A program made the translations under genes and the position numbers. This document shows, piece by piece, positions 15,267 to 22,036 of a stretch of 64,000 nt of DNA. Within the stretch, counting starts at the first letter, position 1; every line of letters begins with the position of its first letter. Source of the DNA: Dactylosporangium sucinum (GTDB taxonomy: Bacteria > Actinomycetota > Actinomycetes > Mycobacteriales > Micromonosporaceae); contig NZ_BMPI01000043.1 of the NCBI RefSeq assembly GCF_014647515.1, forward strand, positions 23,858 through 87,857, written 5' to 3'. The notes beneath the pieces are model-generated. The model was not told the DNA's origin and searched no databases. It was given only the letters and a program-made list of their open reading frames with translations.

Positions 15267-16568
15267 TTGCGTAGAGCCGTGATCATGCTCACGGCCTTCC
15301 TGGCCTGCGTGATGCTCTCCTTCGGCATAGGCGCCACGAGCGCCTGGGCCGCTGGAGAAACACTGCAGGGAACGTTGACCAATAACGGCGCCCCCGTCGC
15401 CGGTGTGAAGATCAAAGCGTTCAGCCAGGACGGCGCGTCCGTCGGCGAAGCGACCTCAGACGCTTCGGGCAAGTGGACCATTCCGGTTCCCGGTCCGGGG
15501 ACCTACAAGGTCGACCTCGATCAGTCCACGCTTCCTTCGGGCGTCACGGTGACGAACGGGCGACCCAGCCTGACGCCGGCCGTGGCCGATGGGCAGCAGC
15601 GCAACGTGCTGTTCCCGCTCGGTGGCGGCGCGGGCGGCGCGACCACCGGAAACAGCAACCAGCCGGCCCCGTCGGCCGCCCCGTCGGAGTGGAACCGGGT
15701 CGCCGACCTCTTCTACGCCGGCATCCACTTCTCGCTCATCATCGCGCTCGCGGCGCTGGGCATCTCGCTGATCTTCGGCACCACCGGCCTGACCAACTTC
15801 GCCCACGGCGAGCTGGTCACGTTCGGCGCGCTGATGGCCTTCCTGTTCAACGTGACCATCGGCCTGCCGCTGGTCCTGTCCGGCCTCATCGCGGTCGCCA
15901 TCGGCGCCGCCATGGGCTGGTTCCAGGACCGGGCGTTCTGGGGCTGGCTGCGAAAACGCCGCACCAACCTGATCACGACGATGATCATCTCGATCGGCGT
16001 GTCGCTCGCGGTCCGGTACATCTTCCTGTACTTCTTCGGCGGCGACTCGCGCGCCTTCTCGGAGTACAACGCCCAGCCCGGCGTCGAGATCGGCCCGTTC
16101 ACCATCGCGCCGAAGAACCTCGTCACCGACGCCATCGCGATCGTCGTGCTCGTCGCCGTGTCCATGGCGCTGGTCATGACCCGGCTGGGCAAGGCGACCC
16201 GCGCGGTCGCCGACAACCCGGCCCTGGCGGCGGCCTCCGGCATCAACGTCGACCGGATCATCCGGCTGGTCTGGACGCTGGGCGGCGGCCTGGCCGCGCT
16301 CAGCGGCGTCATCCTCGCGGTCTACCAGAACGTCAGCTTCCAGATGGGCTTCCAGATCCTCCTGCTCATCTTCGCGGCGGTCACGCTCGGCGGCTTCGGC
16401 ACCGCGTGGGGCGCCCTGCTGGGCAGCCTGGTGATCGGCCTGTTCATCCAGTTCTCGACGTACTGGATCCCGTCGGAGCTGAAGAACGTGAGCGCGCTCG
16501 GCGCGCTGATCGTGATCCTGCTCTTCCGGCCGCAGGGCATCCTCGGCCGCCGGACCCGGATCGGCTGA
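15267..16568 (+). CDS. livH: Branched-chain amino acid ABC transporter permease LivH, with extracellular N-terminal domain
   Basis: A 433-residue permease. The start is a TTG (LRRAVIMLTAFLA) 5 nt after GAGGAG; earlier in-frame ATGs lack ribosome sites. A signal-like helix is followed by about 75 residues resembling a carboxypeptidase-regulatory/Ig-like beta domain (TLTNNGAPVAGVKIKAF...SDASGKWTIPVPGPGTYKV), then a flexible Gly/Ser/Pro linker, then the usual eight or so membrane helices of LivH including the EAA-like loop near ATRAVADNPALAAASGIN. Such a fused beta domain is not part of Escherichia coli LivH. It imports Leu/Ile/Val or related substrates together with LivM, LivG, LivF and LivK. 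Confidence 0.92.
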   Translation: MRRAVIMLTAFLACVMLSFGIGATSAWAAGETLQGTLTNNGAPVAGVKIKAFSQDGASVGEATSDASGKWTIPVPGPGTYKVDLDQSTLPSGVTVTNGRPSLTPAVADGQQRNVLFPLGGGAGGATTGNSNQPAPSAAPSEWNRVADLFYAGIHFSLIIALAALGISLIFGTTGLTNFAHGELVTFGALMAFLFNVTIGLPLVLSGLIAVAIGAAMGWFQDRAFWGWLRKRRTNLITTMIISIGVSLAVRYIFLYFFGGDSRAFSEYNAQPGVEIGPFTIAPKNLVTDAIAIVVLVAVSMALVMTRLGKATRAVADNPALAAASGINVDRIIRLVWTLGGGLAALSGVILAVYQNVSFQMGFQILLLIFAAVTLGGFGTAWGALLGSLVIGLFIQFSTYWIPSELKNVSALGALIVILLFRPQGILGRRTRIG

Positions 16569-16578
16569 GGGGGACACG

Positions 16579-17577
16579 ATGAACTGGCAGAGCATCTTCA
16601 GCGTCTCGCTGGAATCCATCATCGGGTCCACCACTATTGCGTACGCGCTCGCGGCCATCGGCCTCAACGTCCACTTCGGCTACACTGGCCTGCTCAACTT
16701 CGGCCAGTCGGCGTTCCTGGGCGTCGGGGCCTACGGCATCGCGATCACCGTCTCGTCGTTCGACCTGCCGCTGGCGCTCGGCGTCGGCATCGGCCTCGCC
16801 GCGTCGATCCTGCTCGCGCTGCTGCTGGGCATCCCGACCCTGCGGCTGCGGGCCGACTACCTGGCCATCGTCACGATCGCCGCGGCCGAGATCATCCGGC
16901 TGCTGTACCGGGCGACCGACCTGCGCAAGTGGACGGGCGCCTCGGACGGCCTGCAGGGCTTCTCGCAGGACTTCTACGCGCTCAACCCCTACGGCAGCGG
17001 CGCCAGCATCAACATCGCCGACATCATCACGTTCAGCTCGCGTGACCTGTGGATCCTCACGGTCGGCTGGGCGCTGGTCCTGCTCAGCTGCCTCGTCGTC
17101 TGGCTGCTCATGAAGAGCCCGTGGGGCCGCGTGCTCAAGGCCATCCGCGAGGACGAGGACGCGGTGCGCAGCCTCGGCAAGAACGTCTTCTCGTACAAGA
17201 TGCAGTCGCTGGTCCTCGGCGGCGTCATCGGCTGCCTCGGCGGCTTCGTCTTCGCCCTCGACCGGGCGGCGGTGCAGCCGGACACCTACGGCACCGAGTT
17301 CACCTTCTTCGCCTACACGATCGTCATCCTCGGCGGCGCCGCCCGGGTCTTCGGGCCGGTCGTCGGCTCGGCGATCTTCTGGGTGCTGCTGGTGTTCGTC
17401 GACTCGACGCTGAGCGAGATGTCGAACAACAAGGTCCTGCCGGACTGGTTCATGTCCACCACGCAGGCCGGGTCGGTGCGGTACATCCTGGTCGGACTCG
17501 GCCTCGTGCTGCTGCTGATCTACCGCCCGCAGGGCATCTTCGGCGACAAGAGGGAGGTCATGCTCGATGTCCGCTGA
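16579..17577 (+). CDS. livM: Branched-chain amino acid ABC transporter permease LivM
   Basis: A 332-residue membrane protein beginning 10 nt after livH, behind a GGGGGA ribosome site. The family features GLNVHFGYTGLLNFGQSAFLGVGAY and the cytoplasmic EAA-type loop SPWGRVLKAIREDEDAVRSLGKNVF are clear. It ends with LLIYRPQGIFG, which is also typical. It pairs with LivH to form the transmembrane channel. Its 3' end overlaps livG by 11 nt. Confidence 0.95.
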   Translation: MNWQSIFSVSLESIIGSTTIAYALAAIGLNVHFGYTGLLNFGQSAFLGVGAYGIAITVSSFDLPLALGVGIGLAASILLALLLGIPTLRLRADYLAIVTIAAAEIIRLLYRATDLRKWTGASDGLQGFSQDFYALNPYGSGASINIADIITFSSRDLWILTVGWALVLLSCLVVWLLMKSPWGRVLKAIREDEDAVRSLGKNVFSYKMQSLVLGGVIGCLGGFVFALDRAAVQPDTYGTEFTFFAYTIVILGGAARVFGPVVGSAIFWVLLVFVDSTLSEMSNNKVLPDWFMSTTQAGSVRYILVGLGLVLLLIYRPQGIFGDKREVMLDVR

Positions 17578-18541
17578 GACCACCGGGCGCGCGGCCCGGG
17601 ACCGGGCGGTCGCGGCCCTCGCCGGCGTGCCCTGCGAGCCGGGCGTGCCCAAGCCCGACCCGATCCTGGTGGCCGACGGCGTCGTGCGCCGCTTCGGCGG
17701 CCTCACGGCCGTCGACGTCAAGCACGTCGAGGTGCAGCGCGGCTCGATCACCGCGCTCATCGGCCCCAACGGCGCCGGCAAGACGACGTTCTTCAACCTG
17801 CTCACCGGCTTCGACGCGCCGGACGACGGCAGCTGGACGTTCAACGGCAAGTCGCTGTCGGGCGTGCCCGCCCACAAGGTGGCCCGCGCCGGCATGGTCC
17901 GCACGTTCCAGCTCACCAAGGCGCTGTCGAAGCTCAAGGTCATCGACAACATGCGCCTCGGCGCCACGGGGCAGAAGGGCGAGAGCTTCTGGCGCGCCCT
18001 GCTGCCGGCCACCTGGCGGCAGCAGGAGGACGAGATCACGGCGCGGGCCGAGGACCTGCTCACCCGCTTCAAGCTGATGGCCAAGAAGGACGACTTCGCC
18101 GGCAGCCTCTCCGGCGGCCAGCGCAAGCTCCTGGAGATGGCCCGCGCCCTCATGGTGCAGCCGGAGATGGTCATGCTCGACGAGCCGATGGCCGGCGTGA
18201 ACCCGGCGCTGACGCAGTCGCTGCTCGGCCACGTCAAGCAGCTGCGCGAGGACGGCATGACCGTGCTCTTCGTCGAGCACGACATGGACATGGTCCACGA
18301 CATCAGCGACTGGATCATCGTCATGGGCCAGGGCGGCGTCATCGCCGAGGGCACGCCCGACAAGGTGATGGCCGACCCGCGCGTGATCGACGCCTACCTG
18401 GGCGCGCACCACGACGGCGCGGTCAAGAGCGTCGGCGGCGAGGAGATCGACGCCGGGGACCTCGACGAGAGCGACTCCGTGACGCTCGTCGGCGCGGTCG
18501 ACGAGCTCGGCGACGAGGACGGCAGGAGGGGGCGGGAATGA
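17567..18541 (+). CDS. livG: Branched-chain amino acid ABC transporter ATPase LivG
   Basis: A 324-residue ATP-binding subunit with Walker A GPNGAGKTTFF, signature LSGGQRK, Walker B VMLDEPMAGVNP and the H-loop Lys/His region VEHDMD. Compared with E. coli LivG (about 255 residues) it has an N-terminal extension of about 30 and a C-terminal acidic tail of about 35 residues with no recognised role. GGGAGG precedes the ATG within livM. Its TGA overlaps the livF ATG by 4 nt. Confidence 0.95.
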   Translation: MSAETTGRAARDRAVAALAGVPCEPGVPKPDPILVADGVVRRFGGLTAVDVKHVEVQRGSITALIGPNGAGKTTFFNLLTGFDAPDDGSWTFNGKSLSGVPAHKVARAGMVRTFQLTKALSKLKVIDNMRLGATGQKGESFWRALLPATWRQQEDEITARAEDLLTRFKLMAKKDDFAGSLSGGQRKLLEMARALMVQPEMVMLDEPMAGVNPALTQSLLGHVKQLREDGMTVLFVEHDMDMVHDISDWIIVMGQGGVIAEGTPDKVMADPRVIDAYLGAHHDGAVKSVGGEEIDAGDLDESDSVTLVGAVDELGDEDGRRGRE

Positions 18542-19338
18542 CGGACGCGATCGAGGACGACGCGGCCCCGACGAGCAACGAGATCGTCGACCGGACCGAC
18601 CACGTGGCCCGGGCCGACGGCGCGGTCCTGCGGGCCGACGAGGTCGTCGCCGGCTACCTGCCGGGCGTGAACATCCTCAACGGCGCCGACCTGTACGTGC
18701 AGGACGGCGAGCTCGTCGGCATCATCGGCCCCAACGGCGCGGGCAAGTCCACGCTGCTGAAGGCCATGTTCGGCCTGGTGAACATCCGCACCGGCACGGT
18801 CACCCTGCGCGGCGAGAACATCACCAACCTCAAGGCGCACGCGCTGGTCGAGCGGGGCATCGGCTTCGTGCCGCAGACGAACAACGTGTTCGCCGCCCTG
18901 ACCATCGAAGAGAACCTGCAGATGGGCACCTTCCTGAAGCCCAAGCGCTTCAAGGAGCGCTTCGACTTCGTCACCCAGCTGTTCCCGACCCTGGCGGAGC
19001 GCCGCAAGCAGCGCGCCGGCCTGATGTCGGGCGGCGAGCGCCAGATGGTGGCGATGGCCCGCGCCCTGATGATGGAGCCGACGGTCCTGCTCCTCGACGA
19101 GCCCTCGGCCGGCCTCTCCCCGGCCCTGCAGGACGAGGTCTTCTTCCGCACGAAGCAGATCAACTCCACGGGCGTCACGGTGGTGATGGTGGAGCAGAAC
19201 GCCCGCCGCTGCCTCCAGATCTGCGACCGCGGCTACGTCCTGGACCAGGGCCGCAACGCCTACACGGCGTCGGGCGAGGACCTGATCAACGACCCCCGCG
19301 TCATCGAGCTGTACCTGGGCACCCTCGCAAGAGCCTAA
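18538..19338 (+). CDS. livF: Branched-chain amino acid ABC transporter ATPase LivF
   Basis: A 266-residue second ATPase subunit: Walker A GPNGAGKSTLL, Q-loop FVPQTNNVFAALT, signature MSGGERQ and Walker B LLLDEPSAGLSP. An N-terminal acidic extension of about 25 residues precedes the ATPase core. It ends the rightward liv operon; a strong hairpin 20 nt beyond the stop should terminate transcription. The binding protein gene livK faces it from the other side of a 1.1-kb repeat-rich gap. Confidence 0.95.
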   Translation: MTDAIEDDAAPTSNEIVDRTDHVARADGAVLRADEVVAGYLPGVNILNGADLYVQDGELVGIIGPNGAGKSTLLKAMFGLVNIRTGTVTLRGENITNLKAHALVERGIGFVPQTNNVFAALTIEENLQMGTFLKPKRFKERFDFVTQLFPTLAERRKQRAGLMSGGERQMVAMARALMMEPTVLLLDEPSAGLSPALQDEVFFRTKQINSTGVTVVMVEQNARRCLQICDRGYVLDQGRNAYTASGEDLINDPRVIELYLGTLARA

Positions 19339-19357
19339 CGATCGTTTTGCCAGACCG

Positions 19358-19394
19358 ATATCCCGCGCCGGCCACATGGTCCGGCGCGGGATAT
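19358..19394 (+). terminator. Terminator hairpin of the livHMGF operon
   Basis: ATATCCCGCGCCGG and CCGGCGCGGGATAT form a perfect 14-bp stem with a 9-nt loop, 20 nt past the livF stop. There is no T-run, which is common for actinobacterial terminators. Confidence 0.75.
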
Positions 19395-19499
19395 TCGCCG
19401 TCCGGAACGGCCCTTTTCCGGCCCCGCGTTTCACGCACCCGTAACACGCATTGTCTTGCATTTCAGCGTTTCTTGCGGCCCGCGTTTCACAATCACCAT

Positions 19500-19616
19500 G
19501 ACTCGGGCCCGCGCAACGCACGACCGTCGCTCCCGCCAGACACCGCTGTTCCCGGCGCGACATCCGTCCCGCCGGGAAGACCCTGCCATCGCCGTCGCGG
19601 CCACGAGCCCGCGGCC
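19500..19616 (+). repeat. 117-bp stop-proximal element, copy 1
   Basis: Begins GACTCGGGCCCGCGCAACGC, continues through a core CTCCCGCCAGACACCGC and ends near GAGCCCGCGGCC. It aligns end to end with the copies at 24880-24996 and 20302-20418 (both inverted) and 46699. It is oriented away from livF, 161 nt past its stop. With the copy at 20302-20418 it makes an inverted pair bracketing most of the livF-livK gap. Confidence 0.85.
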
Positions 19617-19636
19617 ACCGTCCGCGCCGGCCACCG

Positions 19637-19882
19637 CCCGAAACGCCAGCCAGCCGTCCGTGCTGGCCTCCGCCCGAAACGCCGGCCGGCCACCCGCGCT
19701 GGCCCGCCCCGTGTCGGCCTCCGCTCGAAACGCCAGCCGGCCGTCCGTGCTGGCCTCCGCCCGAAACGCCAGCCGACCACCCGCGATGGCCGCTGCCCGA
19801 AACGCCGGCCGGCCACCCGCGCTTGCCCGCCCCGTGTCGGCCTCCGCCCGAAACGCCAGCCGGCCGTCCGTGCTGGCCACCG
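19637..19882. repeat. Minisatellite, six CGAAACGCC-centred units
   Basis: Units begin CCCGAAACGCC or CTCGAAACGCC at 19637, 19673, 19724, 19760, 19796 and 19847, so the periods are 36, 51, 36, 36 and 51 bp. The 87-bp pair starting at 19673 recurs almost unchanged at 19796, giving a 123-bp higher-order repeat. All periods are multiples of three, so every frame stays open, and this produces long but probably meaningless reading frames on both strands. Confidence 0.85.
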
Positions 19883-20083
19883 TCCGCGCCGGCTGGCCAC
19901 CCCGAGTTGGTTGCTCAGCGTGCTGCGGATCTCGGTGCGCCGGCGGATCTCGGTGGGTCGGCTGGTCGCCCGGCTGTGCCGGGGCCCCCGCCGGTCGCGT
20001 GCCGGCCTGCCAGCGTGATCCAGGAGGTTGTGGGCCCGGCTGCCTGCTCGACGGCCCGCCAAGGGGTTACCGAGGCGACGGCG

Positions 20084-20143
20084 CCCATGATCGTGGGAAA
20101 CATCTGGCTGCCCCGACGACCAGAAGTTTCCCTTGATCATGGG
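20084..20143. repeat. Composite repeat module iii, 60-nt palindrome
   Basis: Arms of 24 bp with three mismatches: CCCATGATC...GGGAAAC...TCTGG against its complement, around a 12-nt loop. Two GATC sites lie at the same 50-nt span as in the related module at 46960-47009. Together with 20179-20226 and 20302-20418 it forms one copy of a composite element read leftward from livK. Confidence 0.8.
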
Positions 20144-20178
20144 GGCGGTGGGGCGTCGCCGGGAATTCTGGTGACGTT

Positions 20179-20226
20179 GGTCGATGTACCCTCGGTTTTG
20201 GAGATCGACTTGAGGGTGGATCGACC
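20179..20226. repeat. Composite repeat module ii, GGTCGATC palindrome
   Basis: GGTCGATGTACCCTC (20179-20193) and GAGGGTGGATCGACC (20212-20226) are inverted repeats with two mismatches. The matching module at 46855-46885 reads GACGTTGGTCGATCTACCC. It sits between modules i and iii in both composites. Confidence 0.7.
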
Positions 20227-20301
20227 GACGTCTTCGCCGACGTCGCGGCGGGGTGGCGGGAAGTGGCGGGGGTGGGTGGTGCGGGCGTCCGCGCGGGCGT
20301 A

Positions 20302-20418
20302 GCCCGCGGGCCCTTGGGGCGACGGCGATGGCAGCGTCCGCGGGGCCGGGGCGGATGCACCGGCGCCGCGAGCGGTGTCTGGCGGGAGCGACGGTCGCGC
20401 CTTGCGCGGACCCGAGTC
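20302..20418 (-). repeat. 117-bp stop-proximal element, copy 2 (module i of composite)
   Basis: The leftward reading begins GACTCGGGTCCGCGCAAGGC and is close to the copy at 24880-24996 along its whole length. It follows the livK terminator and has the same orientation relative to livK as the other copies have to their upstream genes. Modules ii and iii follow it. Confidence 0.85.
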
Positions 20419-20431
20419 AGCTGGAAACAGG

Positions 20432-20465
20432 GAGGCCCCCGACCGGCGGACCGGGCGGGGGCCTC
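20432..20465 (-). terminator. livK terminator hairpin
   Basis: GAGGCCCCCG and CGGGGGCCTC form a 10-bp stem extended by CCGG pairs inside, 16 nt past the livK stop. Confidence 0.75.
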
Positions 20466-20480
20466 TCAGGAGCCTCAGGC

Positions 20481-21737
20481 TCAGATCTTGCCGGTCTGGT
20501 ACTTGACGTCCGAGGTCAGCTTGTTGTTGGCGTCGTAGGTGTAGACGCCGATGGTGGCCTCGGCCGGGTCGCCGGCGTCGTTGAAGGAGATCGGGCCGCT
20601 CAGGCCGTCGTAGTCGATGTTCTTGCCGGCCTTGATCAGGTCGACGCACTGCTTGTACGTCGTGCACTTCTCGCCGTCCTTGGAGACGGTGATGAGGTGC
20701 TTGGCGATCTCGGCCGGGTTGTCGCTCTTGGCCTCCTCGGCGGCCAGGGCCGCGAGGATGGTGGCGTCGTACGACTCGACCGCGTAGTTGAAGTCCTTCA
20801 GGTCCTTGTTGGCCGCGAGCAGGCGGGTCTTGAAGTCCGCCTTGGTCTCGGCGCCGGGCTGGGTGCCCTTGTAGCCGGTCAGGGTGCCGGGCGCGAAGTC
20901 CTTCGAGTAGTCGGCGATGTTACCGTCGACGAAGTACCACTTCTTGGACTTGAGGCCCTTCTCGATCAGCTTCGGGACGATCTTCTTGCTCTCGTCGAAG
21001 CCGATGATCGCGATGGCGTCCGGGTTGGCCGCCGCGATGTCGGAGACCTCGGTGGTGAAGTCCGCCGCCTTGGGGTCGTAGGTGATGCTCTTGACGACCT
21101 GGCCGCCGCCGCTCTCGATCTCCTTCTTGGCGTTTTCGGCCAGGCCGACGCCGTAGGAGTCGTTGAGGACCAGCATGCCGACCTTGGCGTTGCCGTCCTG
21201 GACGATGAGGTCACCGAGGACGCGGCCCTGCAGCGTGTCCGGCGGGGCGGTGCGGAAGTAGAGGCCCTTGTCGTTGTACGTGGTGAACGCCGTCGACGTG
21301 TTGGCCGGCGAGATCTGCACCACGCCCGCGCCGGTGATCTTGTCGATCACGGACAGCGAGACGGACGACGAGGCGGCGCCGATGATGACGTCGACCTTGT
21401 CCGTGAGCAGCTTGTTGACGGACTGGGTGGCGATGTCCGTGGAGGTGTCGCCGGAGTCCATGTGCTGGATCGACACCGGCTTGCCGAGCACGCCGCCGTT
21501 GTCGTTGATCTCCTTGATCGCGACGTCGACGCCGGCGAACTCCGGAGGGCCGAGGAAGGCGAGCGAGCCGGTCTGCGGCAGGATCGTGCCGATCTTCAGC
21601 ACACCGTCGCCGGCCGCGCCGCCGGTGGTCGCGTTCGCGCTGGGCTCATCGCCGCTGTTGTCGCCACACGCGGCGAGCGCCAGGCAGGCAGCGCTCAGCA
21701 CAGCGACGGAGCGCCATCCGAGATTGGGGCGGATCAT
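20481..21737 (-). CDS. livK: Branched-chain amino acid ABC transporter substrate-binding lipoprotein LivK
   Basis: A 418-residue lipoprotein. The signal peptide ends in the lipobox LALAAC; a short Gly/Ser/Asn-rich linker precedes a type I periplasmic-binding fold that starts LKIGTILPQTGSLAFLGPPEFAGVDVAIKEIND. The ligand-site region VIIGAASSSVSLSV and the second-lobe strand GMLVLNDSYGVGLA are typical of LivK proteins. GGAG lies before the ATG chosen here. It supplies the permease encoded by livHMGF although it is transcribed toward that operon from its own promoter. Confidence 0.93.
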   Translation of the reverse strand: MIRPNLGWRSVAVLSAACLALAACGDNSGDEPSANATTGGAAGDGVLKIGTILPQTGSLAFLGPPEFAGVDVAIKEINDNGGVLGKPVSIQHMDSGDTSTDIATQSVNKLLTDKVDVIIGAASSSVSLSVIDKITGAGVVQISPANTSTAFTTYNDKGLYFRTAPPDTLQGRVLGDLIVQDGNAKVGMLVLNDSYGVGLAENAKKEIESGGGQVVKSITYDPKAADFTTEVSDIAAANPDAIAIIGFDESKKIVPKLIEKGLKSKKWYFVDGNIADYSKDFAPGTLTGYKGTQPGAETKADFKTRLLAANKDLKDFNYAVESYDATILAALAAEEAKSDNPAEIAKHLITVSKDGEKCTTYKQCVDLIKAGKNIDYDGLSGPISFNDAGDPAEATIGVYTYDANNKLTSDVKYQTGKI

Positions 21738-22036
21738 CACCTGTCTCCTTTTTAACAGCGCGGTAGGCGTGGTTGCGCCTAGATGCCAAGACGCTGATGA
21801 AGGCACAACCTAATGACACTCACCCCGCCGCACTAGGCCTTCGGCCCGACACGCCTCAGGAAGTTGCGCAGTCGTAATCTTCCTGTTCGCAACCGCAACG
21901 CGAATCGCTTTGTCGGCACAATCAGGGGCGGTGTTGCGGACATCGGCGGCGGTTGCGGCAATCCGGGCAAAAGCCGTGTCGCGTCGGCCGGGCCTGAGGC
22001 CGAAAGTGTCGTACCCGCGGACTAGGGTTGCCAAGT
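21738..22036. other. Divergent livK/polA intergenic region
   Basis: No convincing gene. A 7-bp inverted repeat CAGGAAG...CTTCCTG lies at 21857-21885. The motif GTTGCG or its complement appears several times between 21863 and 21976. TAGGGT at 22023-22028 could be the -10 box of polA. Confidence 0.5.

Noticed and set aside
19431..19880. A 149-codon frame with 12-residue repeats (GRLAFRAEASTD type)
   Set aside because: It is produced by tandem DNA whose periods are multiples of three. No ribosome site, and it runs through the 117-bp repeat. Kept only as a minisatellite.
19637..19882. Possible CRISPR array
   Set aside because: Units are adjacent and similar throughout, without distinct unique spacers, and no cas gene is present.
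21810..22034. A 74-codon frame on the minus strand between livK and polA
   Set aside because: It covers the polA promoter, has no ribosome site, and its codon use lacks the usual third-position GC bias.
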